A stretch of 64,000 bases of DNA from Cyclobacteriaceae bacterium (GTDB taxonomy: Bacteria; Bacteroidota; Bacteroidia; Cytophagales; Cyclobacteriaceae), in assembly GCA_013141055.1 (NCBI GenBank), contig JABFRS010000002.1, forward strand, positions 620,001-684,000, in the 5' to 3' direction. Shown here one piece after another: positions 34,184 through 42,355 of the stretch. The notes under the pieces are model-generated. The model ran no database searches, had not been told where the DNA came from, and saw nothing but the letters and a program-made list of their open reading frames with translations. The first letter of the stretch is position 1; each line of letters opens with the position of its first letter. The position numbers and the translations under genes are program-made.

Positions 34184-34415
34184 AATCTAAAGTTATGAAA
34201 GGTTATTAATATTCCGTTTTCGATATTGTACGGAAAACCAGATAGAGTCACATTACTTAATTAACCCAATTAGTACATTATCAAGTAACTTATAAGAACT
34301 ACTATGAACAGGCTTATATTCCATTGGCTGAATGTCAAAGCCAAAATTACTTGATTATTTCTTTAATAAGACTTTCCGTTATTACTTATCTTAGTAAACT
34401 AATCCATATAACTGT

Positions 34416-35156
34416 ATGAGTATTGAACAAGAGAAACCAAAGGCGTGGTATGAGAATAAACACTTTTTACCAGTTGTCATTAAAGGGATTGTTATCCTTT
34501 GGCTTTTGAATATGATTGCTTTTATTAATATGGATAATACGACACGGGGAACGTTCGGAGATATGTTTGGGGTTGTTAACTCTTTATTTTCTGGTGGTGC
34601 TTTGGCAGGTATTATCTATACAATCCTATTACAACAAAAGGAAATGAGCACACAAAGTGCAGAGTTTAAAAAGCAAAGTGAGTTGATGGATAAACAGAAC
34701 TTTGAAACAACGCTATTTAATATGCTTTATAGCTTCGAGGAAACTAAAAGAAACTTTGACGGTTCAATGAATAATGTAATGAATACTTTAATTGAAGAAG
34801 TATTAAAGAAAACAGAGGGTGTTACGGACGCTGATTTAGATACTTTTATGGACAATTTTACAAGGCATTTTGACATCCCATCTTATCAGAATTCACAATA
34901 TGTATTCAAACAGTTTTGCTTGATATTGAACTTTATAAACTCTGCTAAGGTCGAGAACAAAGCCGTTTACTTTGATATAACACGGTCAAAGCTATATGCA
35001 CGGGACATAAAAATATTATTTCATTTCTATCACTTTTACCCCGCAACTTATTATGCACCAATAAAGGACTTAAATGTATTTGATGATACTTTTATTAATG
35101 AATACTTTTTTCCTTCCCATATTGAGTTAGTAAAGAAATATTCCCTTCAAAAGTAA
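34416..35156 (+). CDS. Putative phage abortive-infection protein (AbiC-like)
   Basis: A 246-aa protein with two membrane helices (residues ~20-40 and ~52-70, the latter GALAGIIYTILLQQ), a short coiled coil (EMSTQSAEFKKQSELMDKQ), then FETTLFNMLYSFEETKR, and a C-terminal region with YFDITRSKLYARDIKILFHFY. This layout and the pairing of FxxxLFNML with a late YxxxxRSxLxxxE-type motif match the putative AbiC family. Such proteins are thought to stop phage growth by a suicidal response. It stands alone, next to a cluster of tiny minus-strand genes. Mechanism is unknown. Confidence 0.7.
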   Translation: MSIEQEKPKAWYENKHFLPVVIKGIVILWLLNMIAFINMDNTTRGTFGDMFGVVNSLFSGGALAGIIYTILLQQKEMSTQSAEFKKQSELMDKQNFETTLFNMLYSFEETKRNFDGSMNNVMNTLIEEVLKKTEGVTDADLDTFMDNFTRHFDIPSYQNSQYVFKQFCLILNFINSAKVENKAVYFDITRSKLYARDIKILFHFYHFYPATYYAPIKDLNVFDDTFINEYFFPSHIELVKKYSLQK

Positions 35157-35192
35157 GCCTATACAACATTCCAAAATTATTATATTGATCCT

Positions 35193-35333
35193 TTATCCTC
35201 TCTTGCAAGGATAAATTAAATTCTTTAACCGCTTCTGGTATTTTTCCGAGTGATAAGCACTTAGAGGACTACCTGCGTTTATATAGAATAGGCAATTGTT
35301 CAGTATCTTCTTCAACTCATCTTTTCCTTTCAT
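35193..35333 (-). CDS. Small hypothetical protein, 46 aa
   Basis: From ATG 35333 to TAA 35193 (MKGKDELKKILNNCLFYINAG...). Basic and helical, with two Cys and a C-terminal KRG. It is the last of three consecutive small ORFs on this strand (35706 to 35193). Composition looks like coding rather than chance, but evidence is limited to ORF structure and arrangement. Confidence 0.4.
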   Translation of the reverse strand: MKGKDELKKILNNCLFYINAGSPLSAYHSEKYQKRLKNLIYPCKRG

Positions 35334-35407
35334 GATTCATAGGATCATTTTTATAAAAATGATTTTCAAACTTCTCCCTATATCCCATTTCCTTAATGAT
35401 TCCTCTT

Positions 35408-35527
35408 TTAATTAAGATTTCCTTCAATTATTAGCCATTGTAATAATAGCACACTGCATATATTTTCATTGTGCAGTCGGTCGCACAGGTCTTTCAGTTG
35501 TCTTATTTGCTCTTTCATTATGATCAT
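35408..35527 (-). CDS. Small hypothetical protein, 39 aa
   Basis: From ATG 35527 to TAA 35408 (MIIMKEQIRQLKDLCDRLHN...), a predicted amphipathic helix with a hydrophobic end (VLLLQWLIIEGNLN). It starts 14 bases after the preceding small ORF, in the same direction. A start at the internal ATG (fourth codon) is possible. Confidence 0.4.
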   Translation of the reverse strand: MIIMKEQIRQLKDLCDRLHNENICSVLLLQWLIIEGNLN

Positions 35528-35541
35528 CCTTCTTCCAGTAT

Positions 35542-35706
35542 CTACTTATTTATTTCGTCTAATACCATACTCTTTACTTTAATTCTTCCTACTTCCTTTA
35601 GGTTATTTATTTCATATTCAATAAGTACTTTCAGGTCGTAAACCCTTGCCTGTTTCGCTATCTGCATTTTTGTTTGCTCATCATCATCCGCAAGTAATTG
35701 GAACAT
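35542..35706 (-). CDS. Small hypothetical protein, 54 aa
   Basis: From ATG 35706 to TAG 35542 (MFQLLADDDEQTKMQIAKQA...), ending in an acidic/basic helix (GRIKVKSMVLDEINK). Upstream sequence in another frame continues a protein-like stretch (about 35710-35800) without a start codon, so this gene may be the intact end of a frameshifted longer gene. Confidence 0.4.
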   Translation of the reverse strand: MFQLLADDDEQTKMQIAKQARVYDLKVLIEYEINNLKEVGRIKVKSMVLDEINK

Positions 35707-35823
35707 TGAAGGACTTACTGATTAAATTATTAATCTTCACTGAGTACGGAATTTCAATAAGTAAATCATCAGCTTTAATAATATTCCCGTGTATCTTTAT
35801 TGACCCTAACTAATAAAACTTGA

Positions 35824-36564
35824 ATGATACCAAAAGCTGCTTGGAAGGAGTTAATAGATTATTTAACTGAAGTAACAACTAACCCTATGGACTTTGCACT
35901 TACAGGAAAAAGGCAAGATGCTGTGTTCGAAATTCGATATAGAGAAACTAAGTTTATTTTCAGTATACGCTGTGTAGTTGAGAATGTAGATACTTTTTAC
36001 TTTCATACTGAGTATACTAGATTTCCAACATTGGAAATGAAACCCTTTACTTCCAATTTGGATATAAACAGATTAAAATTGATCTATCAAGATTGGCTAA
36101 GAAATATAAATGCTTTCTTGGACGATAATAATCAACCACTTATTAAGTTTAAAACAATATATGCTCCACCCTCAATAAGATTCTCAAAGAGTAAGAAAAC
36201 TAATTTCAAATTGGCCGGGAGATCGTTTGAATACTCAACCACTGTGGTAAGGACTACTTTATCAACTTTATTTCTTTTGATTGTTAGCGCAATTGGTATT
36301 GCTTACAACCTTGGCAAAGATAACGGAGAATCTTCCACCGATATGGTAAAACAATTGAAGTTAGATAAGGAAAGTATTTCCGATAAATTAGACATTGCCA
36401 AAAGATCAATTGAAGTTAAAGACTCTTTAATAACTACTATGCAATTAGCCCAGAAGAATTTGAATTCTGTGATTCTTGAAAGGAATAAAACTATACATTC
36501 TCAAGATTCTATAAATGGAATTCTGAAGAATGCACTGAAGGAAAAGAGCAATAAGGTCAAGTGA
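35824..36564 (+). CDS. Soluble N-domain/membrane helix/coiled-coil protein, 246 aa
   Basis: Residues 1-125 form a mixed alpha/beta domain (KRQDAVFEIRYRETKFIFSI) without recognised family; 144-163 is a membrane helix (TLSTLFLLIVSAIGIAYNLG); 175-246 is a charged coiled coil. The order suggests a cytoplasmic domain followed by a membrane anchor and an external coil, or the reverse. It is convergent to the next gene with a 5-bp gap. Function unknown. Confidence 0.6.
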   Translation: MIPKAAWKELIDYLTEVTTNPMDFALTGKRQDAVFEIRYRETKFIFSIRCVVENVDTFYFHTEYTRFPTLEMKPFTSNLDINRLKLIYQDWLRNINAFLDDNNQPLIKFKTIYAPPSIRFSKSKKTNFKLAGRSFEYSTTVVRTTLSTLFLLIVSAIGIAYNLGKDNGESSTDMVKQLKLDKESISDKLDIAKRSIEVKDSLITTMQLAQKNLNSVILERNKTIHSQDSINGILKNALKEKSNKVK

Positions 36565-36569
36565 AGGTT

Positions 36570-36914
36570 CTAAATCTTTAACTGACCTTCTTTGCATTGG
36601 TAATCATGAAAGTTCAGCTTAACTCTATTTGCCTCAATCGCTACATCCTTTGTTACTTGCTCAACTGTCCATCCGGGATTTAGATCAATTCCTTGCGACA
36701 CATTCTTAGCATAGTTTTGTAATCCATCCTTCATATGATGGACTAATTTATAACGAGTTTCATAATTGTCATTAATTTGAATCTCATCTGAGGTACCAGA
36801 ACGAGAAGTTGCCCAATCATCCCTTTGTTTGAGAATGTCATCTAACTCTATTTGTAAAGCCTTTAAAACCTTTCCTACAGGTTCCATAATTGTTTCAATT
36901 TCTTGATTTGTCAT
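36570..36914 (-). CDS. Hypothetical protein, 114 aa
   Basis: A soluble, mostly helical acidic protein (MTNQEIETIMEPVGKVLKALQ..., late segment NPGWTVEQVTKDVAIEANRVK). No motif, signal peptide or membrane helix. Codon use matches the AT-rich island. It is 89 bp downstream of the zinc-ribbon-like gene on the same strand. Confidence 0.55.
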   Translation of the reverse strand: MTNQEIETIMEPVGKVLKALQIELDDILKQRDDWATSRSGTSDEIQINDNYETRYKLVHHMKDGLQNYAKNVSQGIDLNPGWTVEQVTKDVAIEANRVKLNFHDYQCKEGQLKI

Positions 36915-37003
36915 AATGTTAATTTTTACAAAGGAATAGCTTTATAAATGATTGAGCAACACACGAATACCGCCACGCTTATATACAGCTTTTGTGAAAA
37001 TAT

Positions 37004-37255
37004 TTACAGGTAATAACTGCATCTTCCCCCAGTCTCAGAGCACTTTCCCCCTGTGGTTGAAAACGGTTTCTTGCAAGCCCTACACTTGGATTTTTCTCGA
37101 TTAATAACAAGAGTAAACGCACTTTCCGCAAGTTCCTGCTTTCTGCATTTTGTGAGTTGTCTCACAAACTCTTTTAGTAATTGTGTTTCACTCATCTTTG
37201 GATTGTTAGCATACACATCTTTGTGAATAGATTCTACTTTTGTTGACTTCTTCAT
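37004..37255 (-). CDS. Small Cys-rich (zinc-ribbon-like) protein, 83 aa
   Basis: Residues 1-55 are helical and basic; the C-terminus CRACKKPFSTTGGKCSETGGRCSYYL carries four cysteines in CxxC-x11-C-x6-C spacing, suggesting a zinc site. Proteins of this kind often bind DNA or RNA, but there is no family match. Gene lies in the accessory region, in front of a gene-poor stretch. Confidence 0.5.
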   Translation of the reverse strand: MKKSTKVESIHKDVYANNPKMSETQLLKEFVRQLTKCRKQELAESAFTLVINREKSKCRACKKPFSTTGGKCSETGGRCSYYL

Positions 37256-37399
37256 AACTTAATTAAGTTTTAATTTATCCTTTAAACCATAAATGCAACC
37301 GTATAGGATTTTCCTATTTGGTTGCATTCAAATTACTATACGTAAATTTCTATTGAAGGTTATATACAATTTGAAACAATAATTATATCACATATAAAA

Positions 37400-38061
37400 A
37401 TTATTTAAGCTTTCCCATTTAACCATTGCTTGAATTCTTGGGCAAATACTTTTGAAGACCAGAATAGAATCATATTCAATCAGAATTCAAAAGCAGAGTA
37501 TAATAAGCGAATAGAAAGAGTTTTAGGTCAAATAGAAAAATGCCTGTTCATAAAATAACTGTTGATGCAGCCTCAACTTCTACTTATGAACAGCAAATAT
37601 TAAAAACTGAATTTAACACAATAACCTTTCCCTGTTAATAAGTCTTACATTAATTCAATTATATACTTTTAATAAAGACTTTAATCTTCATGCTAGAAAA
37701 TTAAAAAATGGTGAAGTAATTCCATTGAACGATGTAACCACTAGTTCCTATTTGGATATTGCCCGTTGGCTTTCATTTTACACATCATCAACTTTTGTAG
37801 GGTATTTTGAATATGTGTGCGAATTGAAAATCTGATTATAGAGATTAATAATTCGAGATTGATGATCCGGATAAAATTCAATTAAAATTATATATAAGAA
37901 CAGAAATGATTGGGGAAAACATGGAGTATATTGAACACATCGAAAAGCACAAGGCAACTGGATACTTTTCACCAATACCAGATTTGATGAATGCGGGGAC
38001 GGGAGTAAATTGTGTGTTTTTACTTTTGCAGGACACCGAGTTCAAAAATTACGCGGTTTAA
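37400..38061 (+). pseudogene. Decayed protein-coding remnant(s)
   Basis: Several protein-like segments without intact starts follow each other in changing frames: one ends near 37556 (helical, ...YNKRIERVLGQIEK...), another runs about 37652-37833 (ARKLKNGEVIPLNDV...YLDIARWLSF), and an ATG-started 51-aa ORF at 37906-38061 follows. They look like parts of one or two genes broken by frameshifts. The first segment faintly resembles the start of AraC-type HTH domains, but this is not secure. Confidence 0.35.
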
Positions 38062-38114
38062 AGCTGTTCTCTAAATAAAAATCTGAATGACTGTCCAGAT
38101 TGTTCCTACTGCAC

Positions 38115-38315
38115 CTAAAACACTCCAGCAATTTTGAGAACAGTAAACAACTGGGTTTCTTCAAATGCTTCCCACATCCTGGTTAAGGGTGGCTTAGGCT
38201 CCTGAGGACGAGAGTAATTATTAGGAAGGTTTTGATAATCGAAGATTGATGTTGGGCTTTTCTCTTCATAATCATCAATGGGTGCACGACCTCTAAATAC
38301 TTGTTTCTTTTTCAT
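38115..38315 (-). CDS. Small protein, 66 aa, third gene of HEPN-like operon
   Basis: A charged, proline-rich protein (MKKKQVFRGRAPIDDYEEK, then YSRPQEPKPPLTRMWEAFEE), probably largely disordered with a helical, hydrophobic end (LFTVLKIAGVF). Its ATG overlaps the stop of the HEPN-like gene (ATGA), so it is translationally coupled. It could be an antitoxin, a membrane-tethering peptide or a regulator; nothing in the sequence decides this. Confidence 0.55.
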   Translation of the reverse strand: MKKKQVFRGRAPIDDYEEKSPTSIFDYQNLPNNYSRPQEPKPPLTRMWEAFEETQLFTVLKIAGVF

Positions 38316-39031
38316 TGGTTTCGTACTTCTGCTTTCCTTGTCGATTTCATTTTCTTTCTATGAAAATACAAATTAACAGAGTTTTGAAAATAATAAACGT
38401 CATCCCAATAATTGAAAACTGAATCTTCTTCATTAGGAGAAATACCTTCATGAACAAATTTGTTTCGTATTTCAAATACTTCCTGCAATGATTTCCTCCA
38501 TTGTGGTCGATATTTCTTTAAAGTAGTTTTTGCTTTATTCTTGGATTTTCCCCCAATCACAAATTCAACATTCTCAATTTCATCCAAAATATTTTTCCCA
38601 CCCATCAATTTCGAAAATACATCCACTATTTTTTCGAGACTTTGAAAGGAAGTTTTATGAAAGATGATAAACGGCCTTGTTACTTTATTTTTGCTAAATA
38701 GTTCAAAAGCATCATTAATAGTTATTTTTTGATCCATCAAAGCATCATATCCCTTTTCATCCCAATCATCTCTTTCTACAATTAAAGTCTTGAGATAGAC
38801 TTCCATTGCAGTACTCATATTAACGAAGAAATTTGCACGTGCTACCTTTTGGGCATCAGAAGCAAATAGGGGTTTACCTTTATCCGAAATTGTTACAGCA
38901 CCAATTAATAAATCTGCAGCCGCTAAAAAGAATTCGAAAAAATTATCATCTGCATCAATAATTCTTCCTTCCTTTTTGTCCTTTTTGAATTGCGCAAATC
39001 TTGTTTGCAATTTTTTTACATCGAAGACCAT
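38312..39031 (-). CDS. HEPN-like domain protein, second gene of a three-gene operon
   Basis: A 239-aa soluble protein with helical bundles (ADDNFFEFFLAAADLLIGAV; ANFFVNMSTAMEVYLKTLIVE) and near residues 186-194 EIRNKFVHEG, an R-x4-H motif as in HEPN ribonucleases (Arg189, His194). Conserved surroundings match a RiboL-PSP-HEPN-like fold only by eye. The ATG at 39031 is used; a GTG at 39103, overlapping the upstream stop as GTGA, is an alternative that would add 24 residues. HEPN proteins often act in toxin-antitoxin and phage defence, so a defence role is inferred. Confidence 0.6.
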   Translation of the reverse strand: MVFDVKKLQTRFAQFKKDKKEGRIIDADDNFFEFFLAAADLLIGAVTISDKGKPLFASDAQKVARANFFVNMSTAMEVYLKTLIVERDDWDEKGYDALMDQKITINDAFELFSKNKVTRPFIIFHKTSFQSLEKIVDVFSKLMGGKNILDEIENVEFVIGGKSKNKAKTTLKKYRPQWRKSLQEVFEIRNKFVHEGISPNEEDSVFNYWDDVYYFQNSVNLYFHRKKMKSTRKAEVRNQ

Positions 39032-39099
39032 AAAGACTGGGGTAATGAATATTAAATTTAGCCTTGAAGTTGCGTTTGCAAAAAATCTTACAAAACTTT

Positions 39100-39705
39100 T
39101 CACCAACGAAATCTGTATGTAAGGGTGGTGTTGATTAAACTTCTTAATTCGCCAACACTTTCTAAGTTTTTTTTGAGGCCGATAACAGAATTATCCCAAA
39201 GACCTTGCTGATAGCCACAAAAATCATCTTCTAGTCCATGTTTTTCTTTATGAGCTAAATGGAGAGGACTAATCCTATGAGTATTCCATAATTCAAAATA
39301 CTCAGAAGCAAACGTTGAAGGTCGCTTTTCCTTCAAAAAACCAATCGTCTTGTAGATAAGAATTATGTTTGGAAGTCTCTTTTTATAGATTCTAAAAAGA
39401 TCTTCTTTACTCATTGCATCATAAACATCAGGGTAAAAAGCCTCGAAAGCTAACTGCAATTTATTTTTAAATCCTATCGCAAAGGCATTTTCAAAATCTA
39501 TAATCATTTGTTTAGCCTCAATTTCATACTTATCAAGTTCATCCATCTGATGCTGTAGATCGGTATCAATAAGGTCTTTCTTAGTCTTCAAATCATATCG
39601 GTGCTTTATGTAACTAAAAACAACAGTTACAAAAGCACCAATTAGTGCACCTAAGAAAGCAGATTCAAAATTGAAATTTGGGGATACTTCTGGAGGTTGG
39701 GGCAT
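39100..39705 (-). CDS. Membrane-anchored helical protein, first gene of HEPN-like operon
   Basis: A 201-aa protein with one N-terminal membrane helix (residues ~14-34, SAFLGALIGAFVTVVFSYI) and a basic turn (KHRYDLKTKKD), then long helices (a coiled coil about 45-75) with no known domain. It would sit in the inner membrane, most of it in the cytoplasm. It begins the compact operon that runs 39705 to 38115, about 145 bp from the tRNA-Glu 3' end. Function unknown; a membrane partner of the HEPN-like protein is the simplest reading. Confidence 0.65.
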   Translation of the reverse strand: MPQPPEVSPNFNFESAFLGALIGAFVTVVFSYIKHRYDLKTKKDLIDTDLQHQMDELDKYEIEAKQMIIDFENAFAIGFKNKLQLAFEAFYPDVYDAMSKEDLFRIYKKRLPNIILIYKTIGFLKEKRPSTFASEYFELWNTHRISPLHLAHKEKHGLEDDFCGYQQGLWDNSVIGLKKNLESVGELRSLINTTLTYRFRW

Positions 39706-39729
39706 TGTTTACTAAAGATAACACATAAA

Positions 39730-39756
39730 AAAAGACCAGCTTATGACTGGTCTTTT
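39730..39756 (-). terminator. Intrinsic terminator downstream of tRNA-Glu
   Basis: A 10-bp stem (39730-39739 with 39747-39756, 7-base loop), followed by a T-run in minus-strand reading. It ends the tRNA-Glu transcript and lies just upstream of the membrane/HEPN-like operon, which therefore needs its own promoter. It could also work on the plus strand. Confidence 0.75.
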
Positions 39757-39849
39757 CATTTCCCAAAATTTCCGAATCGATTTGTGAGTACACAATTGAA
39801 TACCTAAATTCAATTATTCCTTTCAAATCATGCCATTTCTAGCATTTTG

Positions 39850-39921
39850 TAGTCTGTACGGGAATCGAACCCGTGTTACCAGAATGAAAATCTGGTGTCC
39901 TAACCCCTAGACGAACAGACC
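39850..39921 (-). tRNA. tRNA-Glu (anticodon TTC)
   Basis: A 72-base cloverleaf: acceptor arm GGTCTGT/ACAGACT (first pair G.U), D-loop with TAGGGGTTAG, anticodon loop TTTTCAT containing TTC, and T-arm with GGTTCGATTCC. The discriminator is A, CCA is not encoded. The 3' side faces the AT-rich accessory region. Confidence 0.96.
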
Positions 39922-39938
39922 GTCTTTTTTAAGAGCCG

Positions 39939-39969
39939 CAAAGATAGAAGCATCCCGCTATTTGACAAA
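39939..39969 (-). promoter_or_regulatory. Promoter of tRNA-Glu
   Basis: On the minus strand TTTG (39966-39969) is followed after exactly 19 bp by TATCTTTG (39939-39946). It is a perfect match to the Bacteroidota primary-sigma consensus, placing transcription start near 39932, about 11 bp before the mature tRNA. Confidence 0.85.
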
Positions 39970-40057
39970 AATGGTTCATTCTTTTTTCGGCCCCGGGGAA
40001 CATAATCGGTTGGTTTTACCTTAATACTGATATATTTTTACGCCTCGGAAAATTTAA

Positions 40058-41068
<1,011 letters not shown>

Positions 41069-41090
41069 TCACTTCCCTTATACAATAGAG

Positions 41091-41121
41091 AACGGTGTCC
41101 CAAAAAGACACCGTTTTTTTT
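41091..41121 (+). terminator. Intrinsic terminator after gap
   Basis: A 9-bp stem (41091-41099 with 41107-41115, 7-base loop), followed by eight T residues on the plus strand. Position directly after the gap stop codon and perfect pairing make it clear. Confidence 0.9.
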
Positions 41122-41373
41122 GGGTCTGATTCCCTTAAAAAGGTATTCCAGATCTCCCTTCCGGCAGTTTGGGGATTCACCCCTTTTGCGAGTCCATGTA
41201 AGGTTCTGATTGCCGCCACATCTCCCCGAAGCCGAAATCTGGGGTATTATCCCCGTGTCTACCCCTTTGCAGAATACTCCTGAATCAGCTTTATTCTGTT
41301 ATAAATCAGTCAGTTATGATGAATTGAGAATGTTTCTATTTCACTCCCTTCTGACTTTGCCGGTTAGTTTACG

Positions 41374-41430
41374 GATGTAGGATTTGGGCCGCTTTTGGAG
41401 AATTTCTTACGGCTGCCTGCCGCACCTTTG
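41374..41430 (+). promoter_or_regulatory. Conserved upstream block of the first paralogous small gene
   Basis: The block GATGTAG, then CCGCTTTT.GA.AATTTCT and CACCTTTG at the same spacing recurs in front of the second paralogue (41879-41935). CACCTTTG deviates from TAnnTTTG only in its first base. The remaining 41122-41373 shows no gene or clear signal. A shared promoter or operator is inferred from conservation of the spacing. Confidence 0.55.
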
Positions 41431-41459
41431 AACCATTGATAAACGAAACGAGGGGGATT

Positions 41460-41759
41460 ATGTCAAGCACATCACACATCAATGTTCGTCACAGACTTAC
41501 CCAGATCATTGTTCTGGTAGTCGTGATCCTGGCTACTATGTTATTTTCACAGGTAGCCAAAGCACAAGGTTCGATGCGTTACGACAAAGCGAAGTATCGC
41601 ATCCAGGTACACAAGGATTCCAACAAGACGTGCAGCATTCTCAAGAAGAAGAGAAACTCACAGGCGAAGCATCCGATGATGGCCTCCGCGAGACGTTCAT
41701 CAAAGAGTAGAGCAGTCCTTGCAGAAACAGAAAACCCAGGGGTAGCTTCTTCCAATTGA
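41460..41759 (+). CDS. Small exported protein, 99 aa (paralogue 1)
   Basis: A signal-anchor-like N-terminus (RHRLTQIIVLVVVILATMLFSQVAKAQG; cleavage plausible near AKAQ) precedes a basic mature part with KTCSILKKKRNSQAKHP. It aligns along its whole length with the next gene, so the two are tandem paralogues. I chose the ATG at 41460 because the paralogue has its start at the same distance from the conserved upstream block; a TTG at 41436 is an alternative. Function unknown. Confidence 0.65.
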   Translation: MSSTSHINVRHRLTQIIVLVVVILATMLFSQVAKAQGSMRYDKAKYRIQVHKDSNKTCSILKKKRNSQAKHPMMASARRSSKSRAVLAETENPGVASSN

Positions 41760-41784
41760 TCACAAATAGGGGTGTTTAGTGATA

Positions 41785-41816
41785 GCCTCCGCAGTTCCTG
41801 TGGGGGCATTTTTTTT
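41785..41816 (+). terminator. Intrinsic terminator after paralogue 1
   Basis: A 10-bp stem with two G.U pairs (41785-41794 with 41798-41807, 3-base loop), followed by eight T residues, 26 bp after the stop codon. Confidence 0.85.
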
Positions 41817-41878
41817 GCCTGCTTCAGATGAAAGATAGCCTGATCTTTAATCCCTGACCTTTCATCTTCTTATTTACT

Positions 41879-41935
41879 GATGTAGTGTTTCTCCCGCTTT
41901 TAGACAATTTCTCTCTCACTACAAGTGCACCTTTG
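41879..41935 (+). promoter_or_regulatory. Conserved upstream block of the second paralogous small gene
   Basis: Same arrangement as 41374-41430: GATGTAG, CCGCTTTT.GA.AATTTCT and CACCTTTG (41928-41935), 24 bp before the ATG. The identical internal spacing supports a functional shared promoter/operator rather than chance. Confidence 0.55.
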
Positions 41936-41958
41936 ATTCAACATAAAACAACAAGCAC

Positions 41959-42270
41959 ATGGCACACCAACTTTCCACCGTCAATTTCCGCCAGAGAGTA
42001 ACTCAATTATTGGTATTGGTTATCCTCATCATCGCTTGCATTTTGTTCTCATTGCCGGCAGATGCTCAACGTGCGAATCGTAAAGCAAAGAGCAAAAACC
42101 ATGTGTCGCTTTTCAAAAGCAAGTCTGATAAAGCATGCTACCTCCTCTATAAGAAAAGAACTTCCAACCCTAAGCGTTCCCTGTTTGCTTCTGCTCCACG
42201 CCGTGCGAAATACAAGCCAATGGCAGAGACAGATCAACCAGGAAGATTCACGACCGCTTCAGTTGAATAG
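41959..42270 (+). CDS. Small exported protein, 103 aa (paralogue 2)
   Basis: A signal peptide-like start (RQRVTQLLVLVILIIACILFSLPADAQR) precedes a basic mature part with KACYLLYKKRTSNPKRS, matching the neighbour upstream. Both have a conserved central Cys and a basic C-terminal half, and end with MAETDQPGR/LAETENPGV. The gene has its own terminator. Such small exported basic paralogues may be envelope- or stress-related; no family is recognised. Confidence 0.65.
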   Translation: MAHQLSTVNFRQRVTQLLVLVILIIACILFSLPADAQRANRKAKSKNHVSLFKSKSDKACYLLYKKRTSNPKRSLFASAPRRAKYKPMAETDQPGRFTTASVE

Positions 42271-42290
42271 ATAAAGAAAGTGTTTTGGTG

Positions 42291-42325
42291 AAAAGCCTCT
42301 GTGGGAAACCGCAGAGGTTTTTCTT
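42291..42325 (+). terminator. Intrinsic terminator after paralogue 2
   Basis: Stem AGCCTCTG/CAGAGGTT (with one G.U pair), followed by a T-rich run, 21 bp after the stop codon. It precedes the aminotransferase gene, which must therefore have a separate promoter. Confidence 0.8.
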
Positions 42326-42355
42326 TTGTATGCTATTTCTGCGAATCTTTGCAGG

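Noticed and set aside
35710-35800. Open minus-strand stretch upstream of the 54-aa ORF
   Set aside because: Has no start codon; possibly part of a frameshifted gene but cannot be annotated as one.
39850-39921. tRNA-Glu as proven attachment site of an integrative element
   Set aside because: No repeat of the tRNA end at another boundary and no integrase were found by eye; only suggestive position.
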